DNA of 64,000 bases. It comes from Brachycybe producta (lineage: Eukaryota; Arthropoda; Diplopoda; Playtdesmida; Andrognathidae). The stretch lies in the NCBI GenBank assembly GCA_036925085.1, contig JAUPFP010000002.1, positions 3,831,320-3,895,319 of the forward strand, read 5' to 3'. The position numbers and the translations under genes were made by a program. Below the pieces are notes generated by a model. The model did no database searches and had not been told where the DNA came from. It saw only the letters and a program-made list of their open reading frames with translations. Every line of letters begins with the position of its first letter. Positions within the stretch are counted from its first letter, which is position 1. Shown in pieces: positions 54,197 through 64,000 of this stretch.

Positions 54197-54497
54197 TTAA
54201 GCAGAGCGTCTACTAGGTCGGTTTTGCAGAGCGGAGTGACGCGGCGCGGCGCAGCGTGGAGCAAAACGGCCCTGAAACAAAATGCATGTAAATGAATGGA
54301 GCCCGCAGGTTAGATTAGGGTGGTAGAGTGGAGTGGCGCCGCTCTGGAATAAGTCTGTGACTTCTTGAGGTCGCGCTACCACCCTAATAGATGGGACAGC
54401 GGATCGGAACTCATCAGGTTACTGGGCTAGAATGAAGGAGACACGACTCGCGCCGCGCCGCTCCGCCCCACGTGACCTTGTAGACGCTGAGCTTTAA
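54197..54497. mobile_element. TTAA-flanked MITE, 'GCGGCGC-word' family
   Basis: Ends TTAAGCAGAGCGTCTACTAG and TTGTAGACGCTGAGCTTTAA are inverted repeats. Subterminal GAGCGGAGTGACGCGGCGCG pairs with CGCGCCGCGCCGCTCCGCCC. Much richer in G+C than its surroundings. A CCACCCTAAT/ATTAGGGTGG pair marks the inner arms. Confidence 0.7.
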
Positions 54498-55110
54498 ACG
54501 GTAATCTACAGTTTCTTTCGTGGGGAGCGGTCGGCATCATGTTGTGGCCGCCTCACCACAAGCATCACTATCGATCACTTGGCAGTTCTATTTGTTAGTA
54601 CTATGTTATTGCTGTCTAGTAGGCTTACTACCAGATTTTTTGGGGCTAAATGTGCATGTTGTACACATTACATTATAGAATGTGTGACCCTACACTATCT
54701 GACCTATTAATGTGAACCAGCCTTTGCAATATTTCATTCAGAAAATTAAATTTCTGAATGAAATATTGTAAAGGTATTTTGTCAAATACGTCATTTTACA
54801 AAACTCCTAGACATGCTTCGAGATTTTATGTTTTTATGTATCCAAATAACGAAACTCCACCAAGCGACCCCCCTCCCTTTTCCAGCATCTTGCAAAATCA
54901 CATATTTAACATATTTAAATTTTTTAATAAAATTATTTTTAAAAATTCTAAATTTGAAAAATAGCGGGAAAAAAATAATTAAACAGATCAGTAGAATAAT
55001 TAAGAACTATATTTTATTTGAATATTATGATGAAATAAAATGAGACAAAATTCAAAGTGATTTATCTTAGTAAACTTGACTAAAATTGTTAAAATAAGCA
55101 ACTATTAATA
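54498..55110. other. Non-coding, nothing recognised
   Basis: Includes a short palindrome at 54735-54768 (AATATTTCATTCAGAAAATT and complement). AT-rich otherwise. Confidence 0.35.
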
Positions 55111-55345
55111 AAGTAAAATTTGATTTCAAAATAAATGAAATAAAGTTTGATTTCAGAATAAATTAAGTAAAATTTGATTTCAGAATAAATGAAATAAAAT
55201 TTGATTTGAGAATAAATTAAATAAAAATTTGATTTCAAAATTAATTTAATTAAAACTTGATTTCAAAATAAATGAAATAAAACTTGATTTGAGAATAAAT
55301 TAAATAAAAATTGGATTTCAAAATAAATGAAATAAAATTGTGAAT
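55111..55345. repeat. 28-30-base AT-rich tandem repeat
   Basis: About eight units of AAAATTTGATTTCAAAATAA plus ATGAAATA/TTAAATA. Confidence 0.8.
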
Positions 55346-55588
55346 AATAATAAGATAAATTGAATTTTTTGTTTAATTTTTAAAAAGTTTTTATCTTACA
55401 ATAAATAATTATTTTCTGTATTTGATTTGTTGTTTTAGTGTTTCTGTAGATTTTCTAAAATTTATAGAAAACGTGTAGTTTTTCTAGTGTCGCTTTTTCT
55501 ACATATTGACTAGCGAATCTATAGAATGACTTGATTTTTTTCTTCTTTCACTTTGATGGTAACATTTTATTCGTATGTATTTTATATT

Positions 55589-55594
55589 ATATGG

Positions 55595-55651
<57 letters not shown>
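55589..55651. repeat. AG microsatellite
   Basis: Uninterrupted (AG)n of about 60 bases. Confidence 0.9.
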
Positions 55652-55655
<4 letters not shown>

Positions 55656-56010
55656 GAGAAAGAGAAATAGGTCCAAAATTGAAAAACATTTTCAGAGGAG
55701 GTTTTGCAGCAAAACTAATCAAATATCTCTCAATTGGTTTTCGATATAGACAGAAGAGTCAAAGAAAAAAAAGGAGGAAAAAAAAAAATGAAAGGCGCCA
55801 TACTGACGCCAACACAAACACATAACCACCGATTGGTCTATTGGCTGTCATATACAAAAACGAATATTTTCGCCTACTTTATATTAAAACCGTGACAATA
55901 GCTACATTATGAATGAAGAATAAGGACTTCACTGAATAAATACTGAACTAATGAATGCTCAGTTATACAGGGTGAATTATAAGTCATTTCATGAGGGACA
56001 CTTAAGTGTC
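55652..56010. other. Non-coding; possible mariner-like end
   Basis: TACAGGGTGAATTATAAGTC at 55966 is weakly mariner-like. No gene. Confidence 0.3.
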
Positions 56011-56395
56011 TTGTCTTTATTGTAGTTTGTTTAGGTGAAAAGTATTTTAGGCGAGTTTTGTTTAGGTAAAATAGTTTTGAAAAAAATGTTTAGATGAAAA
56101 AATCGTTAGATGAAATCTATTTAGGCGAATTTGTTTAGGTGAAATGGTTTAGAAGAAAAATATTTAGATGAAAATTACTGTTGGCAAACTAGATTTAATC
56201 TAGGTGAATTAGTTTAGAGAAAAATGTTTAGATGAAAAAATCGCTAGATGAAATCTATTTAGGCGAATTTGTTTAGGTGAAATGGTTTAGAAGAAAAATA
56301 TTTAAAATGAAAATTACTGTCGGCAAACTAGATTTAATCTAGGTGAATTTGTTTAGATTTATAAAAAAAATGTTTAGATGAAAAATTTCACACTG
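56011..56395. repeat. TTTAGGTGAAA-type irregular tandem repeat
   Basis: Units of TTTAG(G/A)(T/C)GAA(A/T) every 15-25 bases. A block of about 140 bases (AAAATGTTTAGATGAAAAAA to ATTTAATCTAGGTGAATT) is tandemly duplicated at 56085-56212 and 56222-56350. Confidence 0.75.
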
Positions 56396-56927
56396 GACTA
56401 TAAAATGTTTATTTTTTAAGATATCGCCACGAAAAACTTAAGCTAATCTTCTACCATTCAAGTTTTGAAAACAATTTGAATTTTTTTGTAATGTTTTTTA
56501 AACTTTTTTTTTTTCTGAACACAGTTTACTTGACATTTTTGTGGAAAAAAAAACACAATGAATATCTTATCTATTCAGCCACCTTACTTGATTTACAAAG
56601 TGTAGAAAAAAGATTTTTATATTGTAACTTCTAAAATGACCAAAGGCTATAATTTACTTCTCGAATGGTACAATCAAGTAGTGTAATTTTTAAATTATTT
56701 TCGGTTTTAATTAGAAGGTACTGTTGTTGTTGTTGTTGCACCCACAACTTAAATCACTTAAAACCACAATAACTGCTGGCTAGTTCACATGCCCAGCTTG
56801 AAATTTTCGGCTTATGTTTAGTATAGTGATGCTCTTGATCACACATTTGAAATGAAATCAAAATGATCCTCTTGTAAACAAAGAGCGAATGTTGTGATTA
56901 TTTGTAGGTCAAATTTCAGCTCTTACT
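56396..56927. other. Non-coding, nothing recognised
   Basis: AT-rich with a (GTT)n run at 56722-56738. Confidence 0.35.
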
Positions 56928-56936
56928 GATTTTGTT

Positions 56937-57142
56937 ACAGGCAATTAGAAATCGGGACATACAGAAGTTGGCTCCGTCCTTTTTATGACGACCGGCAACT
57001 TCTAATTGGTTTGTTGTGTGGTTCGACGTTGAAAAGGGCGGAGCATGTGACGTCAGACTACATAACCAACCAATTAGAAGTTGCCGGTCGTCATAAAAAG
57101 GGCGGAGTCAACTTCTGTGTGTCCCGATTTCTAATTGCCTGT
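56937..57142. mobile_element. 9-bp-TSD MITE, family A, copy 8
   Basis: Ends ACAGGCAATTAGAAATCGGG and CCCGATTTCTAATTGCCTGT, 20-bp inverted repeats. Flanks GATTTTGTT (56928-56936) and GATTTCGTT (57143-57151) match at 8 of 9. Best-preserved copy. Confidence 0.9.
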
Positions 57143-57209
57143 GATTTCGTTTGACCCTGATGAAAAATGTTGGGCAATCATGTCTTAATTATCATCTAAT
57201 TTTAAAACA

Positions 57210-57440
57210 ATTGCTATCTTTTTTTTATTTTCAAACTATTCAACTGCAAAGCGATAGGAAAAATTCGAATATCCGCGAATCTTAAAAAAAAAATATTCGA
57301 GATTCGAAAACTCGAATCTTTGCGCTTTTTTCGTCTTTCGAATCTTTCGAATCCTAACCTTAAAAAAACTGTGGTAAAATTAGTTTTAACTCCATCGACG
57401 TCCAAAAGAAGCGTTCACTAACAAAAAAAAAACCGGCGAT
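57210..57440. repeat. GAATCC-rich interspersed repeat, copy 3 (inverted)
   Basis: Contains GATTCGAAAACTCGAATC and AAAATTAGTTTTAACTCCAT, the complement of the block at 4520-4545. Confidence 0.5.
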
Positions 57441-57466
57441 TGTTGCAAATAAGAAGAAAAAAAAAT

Positions 57467-57909
57467 CCATGCTCGTAAAAATACATAAAAATAATTTAAA
57501 AAAAAAAACAGAAACATTGTGTTTCATTGTGATTTGTGTTTTTTTTTTTTAAAAATTGTTTTTTTAATTATTTTTACGAGCGTTTTCATGGATGTTTTTT
57601 TTTGGCTTCCGAGCGCATACTCAATGGAGTTTAACATAAGAGTTAGAAATTCGCGATTTGGAAATACTTTTTAAAAATATAACCGCACTTACCAATTTTT
57701 TGTCATTCTATCTCTCAATCAGCATATATTTTAAGTTGCAGATTGCACTGGACAACTTTAAATATGAAAAATAAACATATTGCCACGACTGACTGTGTAT
57801 TTTAAAAATATTTTTCTTTAACATCGGGGTCTATGGGCTCAATAGAAAAACGATGCTAGCGCTTTTTGCGGAGATTTTTCGAAGTAATTTTGTGATGTAG
57901 CCTCCTTAA
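57467..57909. mobile_element. TTAA palindrome, family D, copy 7 (right half)
   Basis: Spacer remnant then the second arm, ending GTAATTTTGTGATGTAGCCT and CCTTAA. The first arm is missing. Confidence 0.7.
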
Positions 57910-58544
57910 AGATAAATTTGTGATACACCTCCATACTTGTAGGTAAAAAAAAAATCCTAACAAAATTGTTTACCAAGCTTTTTTAGAAGTAATCTCTCAA
58001 GGGAGAATCACACATGCCGAAAAACACAAATAGAAATTAGAAATAGAAATAAAAAATCAGCATATTTCTATGGTCCCCTTTACACTGGAAGATACAGTAT
58101 ATGGGCGCGTCTGTTAAATTCCTTACAAAGTAAAATTCCTTTGGATTTTATTATGCGTGTGTGTCATTCTTCCATAAGAATAAATTCAAAGTATTCTGAA
58201 AACTTGAATAGTTAATGGCTTAAATGAACGAGTAAAAAGTATATAAATGATATTTTTTCAAAGTATAATGTAAATGTTTTAAAGTGAAAATGGGGCCATT
58301 TTACAGAATCACCAAATGAGTATGCAAATTTTCGCATTTACTAACCGTTTAGGAAAAGTGAGAATGTCTCAATCAAGAAGTCAATTTCAGTAAAACGTTA
58401 ACCATATTTTTGTATACATTATTTAGACGTTTGAAATATTGCTTAAAATGTTACTACCAATTGTGCAAATTTATTGCCGAAGATGTGGTTTTATGAACAT
58501 TGTCTTAGTAATTATGCAAATATGTCATTAATTATTGATTTATT
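57910..58544. other. Non-coding, nothing firmly recognised
   Basis: GAGAATCACACATGCCG at 58009 and AAATAGAAATTAGAAATAGA nearby resemble the word-type MITEs but ends were not paired. Confidence 0.3.
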
Positions 58545-58670
58545 ATGATAGTAATTATGCAATTACTAGACAATGTGAAAAACCACTGATAACTTACTAC
58601 CACTTACTATGAACAATGAACCAAATCAGTGGTTTTTCACATTGTCTAGTAATTGCATAATTACTATCAT
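58545..58670. repeat. Perfect 46-bp hairpin
   Basis: 58545-58590 and 58625-58670 are exact reverse complements (46 of 46), with a 34-base loop. A third, looser relative of the arm (TTGTCTTAGTAATTATGCAA) lies at 58501. It abuts family E copy 3 at 58675. Confidence 0.85.
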
Positions 58671-58674
58671 ACAT

Positions 58675-58991
58675 AGGGTTCGTATTTTTATGCGAAATCA
58701 TGCACTGTTTCTCAATTTCTGGCCCTTTGAATGTCAACTATGAAGTAATCATCATCATTAGAGCAACTACAATTAACTTTTTTCTAATAAAAAAAAACTG
58801 GTTAGAAGCTATACATGTCTGGTTAGTATATAAGTTGTCAAATAGAGTTCTAGCCTCTAACCAGTATTTTTGATTGAAAAAAAAATCATAATTGTTGGTT
58901 GGTCTAAACGGAAGATTGATACTTGACAATTGGCTCTCATGGGCCACAGATTGAGAAACATTTGCTTGATATTTGCATAAATTTTCACGCC
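58675..58991. mobile_element. Inverted-repeat element, family E, copy 3
   Basis: Has AGGGTTCGTATTTTTATGC, ATCATCATTAGAGCAACTAC, TTGAGAAACATTTGCTTGAT in the same order as the copies at 17960 and 20676. Confidence 0.6.
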
Positions 58992-59980
58992 AACTTAAAA
59001 ATGGGAGGCAACAAAATGAATTAAATCATCACGACTCTCTTAAAATTTTCATAAAATTGTGTTCTAAACTTTGTGAGCCACATTTTACTGCAACACACTG
59101 CATTTTATCTGTTTATGAAATTTTTGTTCAAAATTGTTAACAACTTGAAATCTAATTCTGGAGTTTATCTGTCATTGCTCTTTTTTTTTTTAAAAAAAAG
59201 CGACATAAACAAAATGCTCAGGCAATTGGTTTAATTCCATTCCACTTGAATTATTTAAATTGTGGTGAAATTTTCACATGTGAAATTGTGTCCGCTTATA
59301 AACGTATTGAATTTTAATGGTTTATTTTTAATTATAATTTAACAAACATTGTATGGACACACCATCTGTTTGATGTCATGTTTTCATTTTTAGTCTTTTT
59401 TTTTGGAGGGATTATTTGTTAAGATTTGTATGTTGTCGTTGGTGTTCACTGTCTCTTGAACCAGTGTCCACTTTGTTTGTTTGTTTTTCTGGTCAAACAT
59501 TTTGTTTTTGGTTTTATTTTCAGTTTATTTAGCTCGTTTTCACTTTTAATTTTTCATGATTTCTTTACTTTGGTTTTTAGATCCTTACGGAAGAATCACA
59601 CAGATACACTCACACACACACTTAGAGACCATTACCTCCAGATATTTCTTGTCAATATATTGACAAGACTTACCCAACGATTGCCAAAACGATTTTTAAA
59701 ATTTAAAATGTCATTCATATAATTTAAAAACAAATTAAAAATCAGTTAATTTAATATAAATGGACTTTATCAGATAGATGCGCCATCAAACTACAGACAT
59801 TGGCAATAAAAAAAAAAGAAAAAAGTCTACTCCTCTACGCGAATTCTGATGTGTTGTCACCTCACATTATTACTTTAGGGGTTTTAGAATGTTTTTATGG
59901 CTTAAATAGATTGCATTTCAATGAATTAATAAGTGTAATATTCTGCCTATGGATTAGAGTCCTGCATTTTTAATTTTTTT
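58992..59980. other. Non-coding, nothing recognised
   Basis: AT-rich. The 98-codon frame at 59426-59722 is Phe/Leu-rich and not recognised. Confidence 0.35.
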
Positions 59981-60640
59981 GTTGCAGCCAAGAAGAGGCA
60001 AGAGGCCAGACCTGAAGATGGCTGAAATGGGAATGCTAAGGTTTATGTATGGAGTAACAAGAAAGGATAAGATCACAAATGACTTTATCAGAGGGTGTGG
60101 TATGCTGCCCCTGCTCTAAAGGTCTTGGTGCCCCTATGCAAAGTCAAATGTGGCGCCATAATATGGGCATGCAAAATGCAACAAATACACGCCTACTGCC
60201 ATTTAGTGGTAATGTGTCACATTATGACAGGCCTTGTAACTTCATCCATAGCCGCCATTTTATGATATCAACATTTTTAATTTCACGGCGCAACTACAGA
60301 GCAGCGCCCCTATGCTTTGTACCGTTTGCTTACCGTGTTGAGGCGGCCCTGAGTGTAGGGTAGGGGTAGCAAGCATAGTAAAAGAGATGCAGGAAGATAT
60401 AGGCTGAGGTGGTTTGGGCATGTAACTAGGATTATGGAGGATCAGCTGCCTAAACAGGTGATGAATTTGGACCTGTTAGGTAAAAAGGGTAGAGAAAAAG
60501 GCCCAAACAAACTTAGAATGTGGTGGTAAAACGGGATATGGGGGCATGTGGGGGTCTCTGGAAGTTTAGCAAAAAATCGAAAGGAGTGGAGAGATTAGAA
60601 CCCGCGGGGGGGGGGGGGAAGGTGCAGGAAATGATGAGGA
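59981..60640 (+). mobile_element. LINE 3'-terminal remnant with an insertion
   Basis: Positions 60016-60100 read AEMGMLRFMYGVTRKDKITN then DFIRG. Positions 60370-60520 read VASIVKEMQED then, after a frameshift, RLRWFGHVTRIMEDQLPKQ. These are the C-terminal (A)EM(R)MLRWMxGVTRxDxIxN...RLRWFGHVxR motifs of a large LINE group. About 265 bases (60096-60362) interrupt the protein text. Its flanks AGGGTGTGG and AGGGTAGGG match at 7 of 9, so a MITE insertion is likely. Frame is broken; not functional. Confidence 0.7.
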
Positions 60641-61306
60641 TGATTTCAAACTTCCAAAAGTTCTTTTAAAACAAAATCCACAAACATATATAGTTAAAAA
60701 AAAATAATAATTTGCCGCTTTATTAAAGTTATTGAATTATAGATGCACTATTTTATGACGTCTTTCGAATAAATATCTAGTTCATAATAATACAAGTTGC
60801 ACTTAATGTAAACAATATACGTTCAAAGTGCTTTTTAGTGAATAAAAGGCTTTTTCATAAACTGAACTAAAATCGGTGCCTACATGTACAAATAACATTG
60901 TCATTAATTGTACTTAATTTATCAACTAATGCATAAATCTTGTAGAACTAAAGTGCCATGTAATTGATTGCAATGTTGGACATCCAGAAGTATAGGAAGA
61001 AAAAAAAAATAATTTATCTAGCTTTATAGATAAATATATAAAGCTGACTATGTCCAAAAATACTGTAACTGTTGTAATATTTAACCTAATTGTTATTAGA
61101 AATTGGAGGGGCAAAAAAAAAAATGCTCCATTCACAAAAGTTTCAAATTGAATATAAATTGTAATGCAATGAGTGTTTGGATTAAATAATTCAACCAGCA
61201 GCGACTATGCAAAATTATCATTGAGGTGCACTTCCAGTTCCATATTCAGATATTCATTTTGCTGGTCAGCGGGTGCTTATCTGTGGCCTTCTGTAATAGA
61301 CTACTG
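60641..61306. other. Non-coding, nothing recognised
   Basis: AT-rich with short A runs; no gene or element ends. Confidence 0.35.
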
Positions 61307-61895
61307 TAAAGCCTGGGGCACACTTTGTGTCGAATGCCTTCCAACGCTGGATGAATGATAGCTTGACACAGTGTGGTCGTGAGACGGATGTCGAGTGTGA
61401 AATGTTTGACATTGGGGAGGGTATTGGAAGGCATTCGGGCAGGTATCGGTTTTCTTGTTTCGCGCTTAAGTTTTCTAGGAACTAGAGACCGAAAGTATCA
61501 AAAAATGTTGGTCGCATCCCATCCCATTAGGGCTTCTTCCCATCCCAACCCATCCCATCACCACACGGATCCCATAATTCCCACAATTCGTATCAGTCCC
61601 ATGGATCCCACCACTCTCACGGGTCCCATCAGTCCCACAGGTTCCACCTGTCCCATCTATTTTTGTTTACTCCCATCCCATCCCATGGGATTGGACGAGA
61701 TGGTATGGGATTTTTTCCTTGATGGGGGAGTCTATTTCGGTCTCTAGTTGAATCCAATGTTGGTCACGTAGTCTGACCGGTTCATCAGTTGCGAACGTAC
61801 AAGTGTCCAACAGCCAAATGTTGGAGGCAAATGTTAGACAAGTATGGGTACAACATTCGATTCAAGGTTGGACACATAGTGTGTCCGAGGCTTAA
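61307..61895. mobile_element. TTAA-flanked MITE, 'TGTCCAA-word' family, with nested element
   Basis: Ends TAAAGCCTGGGGCACACTTT and ATAGTGTGTCCGAGGCTTAA are inverted repeats. The interior repeats TGTTGG, CCAACA, GACACA and ATTCG words. Interrupted at 61480-61749. Confidence 0.7.
61480..61749. mobile_element. Nested inverted-repeat element with CCCATC-rich body
   Basis: Perfect 15-bp inverted ends AACTAGAGACCGAAA and TTTCGGTCTCTAGTT. The body is a run of (A/T)CCCATCCCA-type imperfect repeats with GGGAT words near the right end. Class unresolved; CTAG next to the ends could be a short target duplication. Confidence 0.65.
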
Positions 61896-61926
61896 CCTAG
61901 CATCTGGAGCTAATTTACACACACCA

Positions 61927-62282
61927 AAACCAGTCGTGGCAATGGCAGTTTCCCATTTGTTGCTAGCAACTCTCATGTCGATGCAAGCAGCAGCCGTTTT
62001 TCTTGCAATTGTTGGTTGCAACAGCAAAATCTGGGTTGAGATGGTTTTTTGACCGTTGTATTTTCCCATTTCAGTTGGAGTCACTTGATTCTAAAACAAG
62101 TTGTTCGTTGGTATTTTTGCTGGAAACAATTGCTTGAAAATCGAACCAGATTTTATTAGAATATTCTACTGCTTACAGCACAGAGAGACTTCTTGGCGGC
62201 TGCAGTCAACAATTGCAAAAAACATGACTGCTGCTGTTGCTTGTAATAAATAGGAAACTGCCATTGCTACAAGTGTTGCCAG
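61927..62282. mobile_element. Inverted-repeat MITE, 'TTGTTGC-word' family
   Basis: Arms pair GTGGCAATGGCAGTTTCCCA, TTGCAATTGTTGGTTGCA and AAAATCTGG with their complements at 62120-62282. The interior repeats GCAGCAG, TTGTTGC and GCAACA. Confidence 0.6.
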
Positions 62283-62581
62283 TATAAGAGATAGTGATAC
62301 CTAGTTGGCAGGGTGGCTCACCAAAAGTTGCCGCTTGAGGCGAACCATGTTTATGCCGCCCTTTTGCACACTTGACCGAGAGGCCAGGTGCAAAGAAAAG
62401 GCACAAACACTTTTTTCCCCATTATTCATTTAGTTCTACCGTTCAATAAATAAAAACTTTATTTCAAAGTGTGAATCAAAAATGCTGACCCTCTGAAAGT
62501 GCTGACTGAGGCGACCGCCTCTTGTTAGTTGCCTCTCATGTCCAGTTGGGAGTTGCATGTTGCGTTTGCATGTTGCACTGA
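62283..62581. other. Non-coding; possible hAT-type fragment
   Basis: GGCAGGGTGGCTCACC and GAGGCGACCGCC patches look like decayed repeat ends. No gene. Confidence 0.3.
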
Positions 62582-62590
62582 GCCTTGAGT

Positions 62591-62795
62591 ACAGGCATTT
62601 AGAAATTGGGACGAACACAAGTTGGCTCCGCCCTTTTTATGACGACCGGCAACGTCTAATTGGTTTGTTGTGTGGTTCGACGTTGAAAAGGGCGGAGCAT
62701 GTGACGTCAGACTACATAACCAACCAATTAGAAATTGCGTTCGTCATAAAAAGGGTGGAGCCAACTTGTGTTCGTCCCGATTTCTAAATGCCTGT
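62591..62795. mobile_element. 9-bp-TSD MITE, family A, copy 9
   Basis: Ends ACAGGCATTTAGAAATTGGG and CCCGATTTCTAAATGCCTGT. Flanks GCCTTGAGT (62582-62590) and GACTTGAGT (62796-62804) match at 8 of 9. The compensating T/A change in both ends (GGCATTTAG / CTAAATGCC) marks a distinct sublineage. Confidence 0.9.
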
Positions 62796-62804
62796 GACTT
62801 GAGT

Positions 62805-63568
62805 GGCACATCGTAGCCACATCCTCTCTCTCTCTCTCATGTTCTCAAGGTTCAAGAAGCAAATTTATTGTTTGAACTTCAACTTGAATCCTCTGAGCAG
62901 AGAGAGATTCAAAAACAAAGAGAACCCCATTGAACAGAGTTTTCAATTTTGGATCTTTTCTCAAAAATTGAAGTCGAACTTTTCTTTCTTGATTTTGGTC
63001 CTTTAGTCAAAATAAAATGACTTGAAAATCAGAGCTTGTAATATAGCGAAAATGTTGTAATAAAAGTCTACTGAGGGTACATTTTAGTAAATGTTGTTGT
63101 TTTATTTCAGATGTTAACTTTGTTTAATTTACTATATAACTAGTTGGGTGGTGGCTGTGAAGGGAGGAGGAGGAGGAGGAGGATTGAAAGACGGTTTTGC
63201 CATTCATTCACCCTAAACGTTGAGAAATGAATTTATTTTTGGCATATGCCAGAAATAGGACTGTAAATAAACGTAAAAATGTTAAAAGTTAAGGATATGC
63301 CAGTGAAAGAGGGGAGGAATAAGACAAGAAAATAAATGATTTTATTCTGATGAGTTTGTAGGGTTTTTTTCTCTTCTCTTTCTCTGCAATGGTTGATCTC
63401 ACTCAACAAGAGTTAAATGAAATAAGTTCAGTGTTCAGCTGGTTTTTCAATTTAGAAAATTAACGCTAGAGCTCTAGGGCTAGAGCTCAAATTCACATTA
63501 GTAGCCTACTTATTTGGATTAACATTTATTTATTTACTATAGAAACATTTCTTTTAGAGGTTTTTTTG
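62805..63568. other. Non-coding, nothing recognised
   Basis: A GAGGAG run at 63163-63183 and a dyad AGAGCTCTAGGGCTAGAGCT at 63470-63489. No gene. Confidence 0.35.
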
Positions 63569-64000
63569 TTAAGAGGCTATATCGCAAAATTACTTTGAAA
63601 AATCTCCACAAAGAGTGCTAGCATCGTTTTTTTCTATTGAGCCCATAGACTCAATGTTAAAGGAAAACTGTTAATTTTTAAAATACATAGTCGCGGCAAT
63701 ATTTGTCTATTTTTCATATTTAAAGTTGTCCAATTTTGATTGTTCAAACCAAAAAACTGCAGAGCGCTAGCGTCGTTTTTCTATTCAACCCATAGACCCA
63801 ATTGTTAAATAAAAAACGTTAGTTTTTAAAATACAGTCAGTCGCGGCAATATGTTTATTTTTTTATATTTAAATTTGTCCAATATTAAGTTTTCAAAGTG
63901 CAATGTGCACCTTAAATATATGCTGATCGAGTGATAGAATGACAAAAAATTGGTAAGTGCGGTTCTATTTTTAAAAATTATTTAAAAATCGCGAATTTCT
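63569..64000. mobile_element. TTAA palindrome, family D, copy 8, rearranged, runs off the window
   Basis: Starts TTAAGAGGCTATATCGC. After about 175 bases it jumps back: following CCAATTTTGATTGTTCAAAC, the near-terminal block GCAGAGCGCTAGCGTCG...CTATTCAACCC appears again. The arm then continues to the window end. This looks like recombination or nested insertion between two family members; the left part resembles copy 4 (TTTTGATTGTTCAAA) and the right part copy 1. Confidence 0.7.

Noticed and set aside
60079..60363. 94-codon frame with GLGAP as an integrin FG-GAP piece
   Set aside because: It lies in an insertion within a LINE remnant and lacks the LLVGAP context and splice sites.

Overview
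The window is animal nuclear DNA, AT-rich and gene-poor. Evidence for an animal genome is an integrin alpha first exon with a splice donor, two TATA-box/poly(A) single-exon secreted-protein genes, tRNA-derived SINE copies, LINE reverse-transcriptase debris, solo LTRs, and dozens of short inverted-repeat (MITE-type) elements. An aquatic invertebrate is my guess from the repeat content; no base in the window fixes the taxon. There are no bacterial, organellar, rRNA or CRISPR features.

Genes. Two diverged tandem paralogs on the + strand (2941-3435 and 9246-9773) encode secreted, very acidic precursors with Lys-Arg/Arg-Arg processing sites. Each has a TATA box upstream and AATAAA shortly after the stop. 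At 17029-17212 (+) lies a signal peptide plus the start of an integrin alpha beta-propeller, ending at a GTAAGA donor. No second exon could be recognised, so everything to 64000 may be its first intron or may include other, unrecognised material.

Repeats, left to right. 0.8-2.3 kb: a TTAA-flanked MITE, then a Helitron-like element carrying a nested 9-bp-TSD MITE. 4.2-7.8 kb: repeat fragments, three hairpins in a GC-rich block, an ACATGTG-type tandem array. 8.3-8.85 kb: a mariner-like inverted-repeat element. 11.5-12.55 kb: a hAT element with 8-bp TSD, split by a Helitron. 13.8-14.8 kb: LINE debris split by another hAT-like element. 15.9-23.2 kb: 9-bp-TSD MITEs, a SINE pair, three inverted-repeat families and large TTAA palindromes. 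23.7-24.3 kb: a 21-bp satellite arranged as a giant palindrome. 24.9-27.8 kb: a 300-bp inverted repeat enclosing head-to-head Helitron pieces and an AT block. 28.5-34.6 kb: a TTAA MITE, a solo LTR with 4-bp TSD, and two hAT elements, one again hosting a Helitron. 35.4-43.8 kb: more 9-bp-TSD and TTAA elements. 44.8-46.3 kb: a TTAA MITE split by a 796-bp solo LTR. 47.4-49.5 kb: nested foldback and hAT elements. 50.4-56.4 kb: word-type tandem repeats, two LTRs (one inside a LINE remnant), AT/GTAT and AG microsatellites. 56.9-64 kb: further copies of the same families and a LINE 3' remnant.

The main interest is in the mobile DNA. Several nested insertions can be dated relative to each other because empty sites survive within the window, and a set of otherwise unrelated TTAA-flanked elements share a terminal TTAAGCC motif while each interior is built from its own short, repeatedly inverted word.
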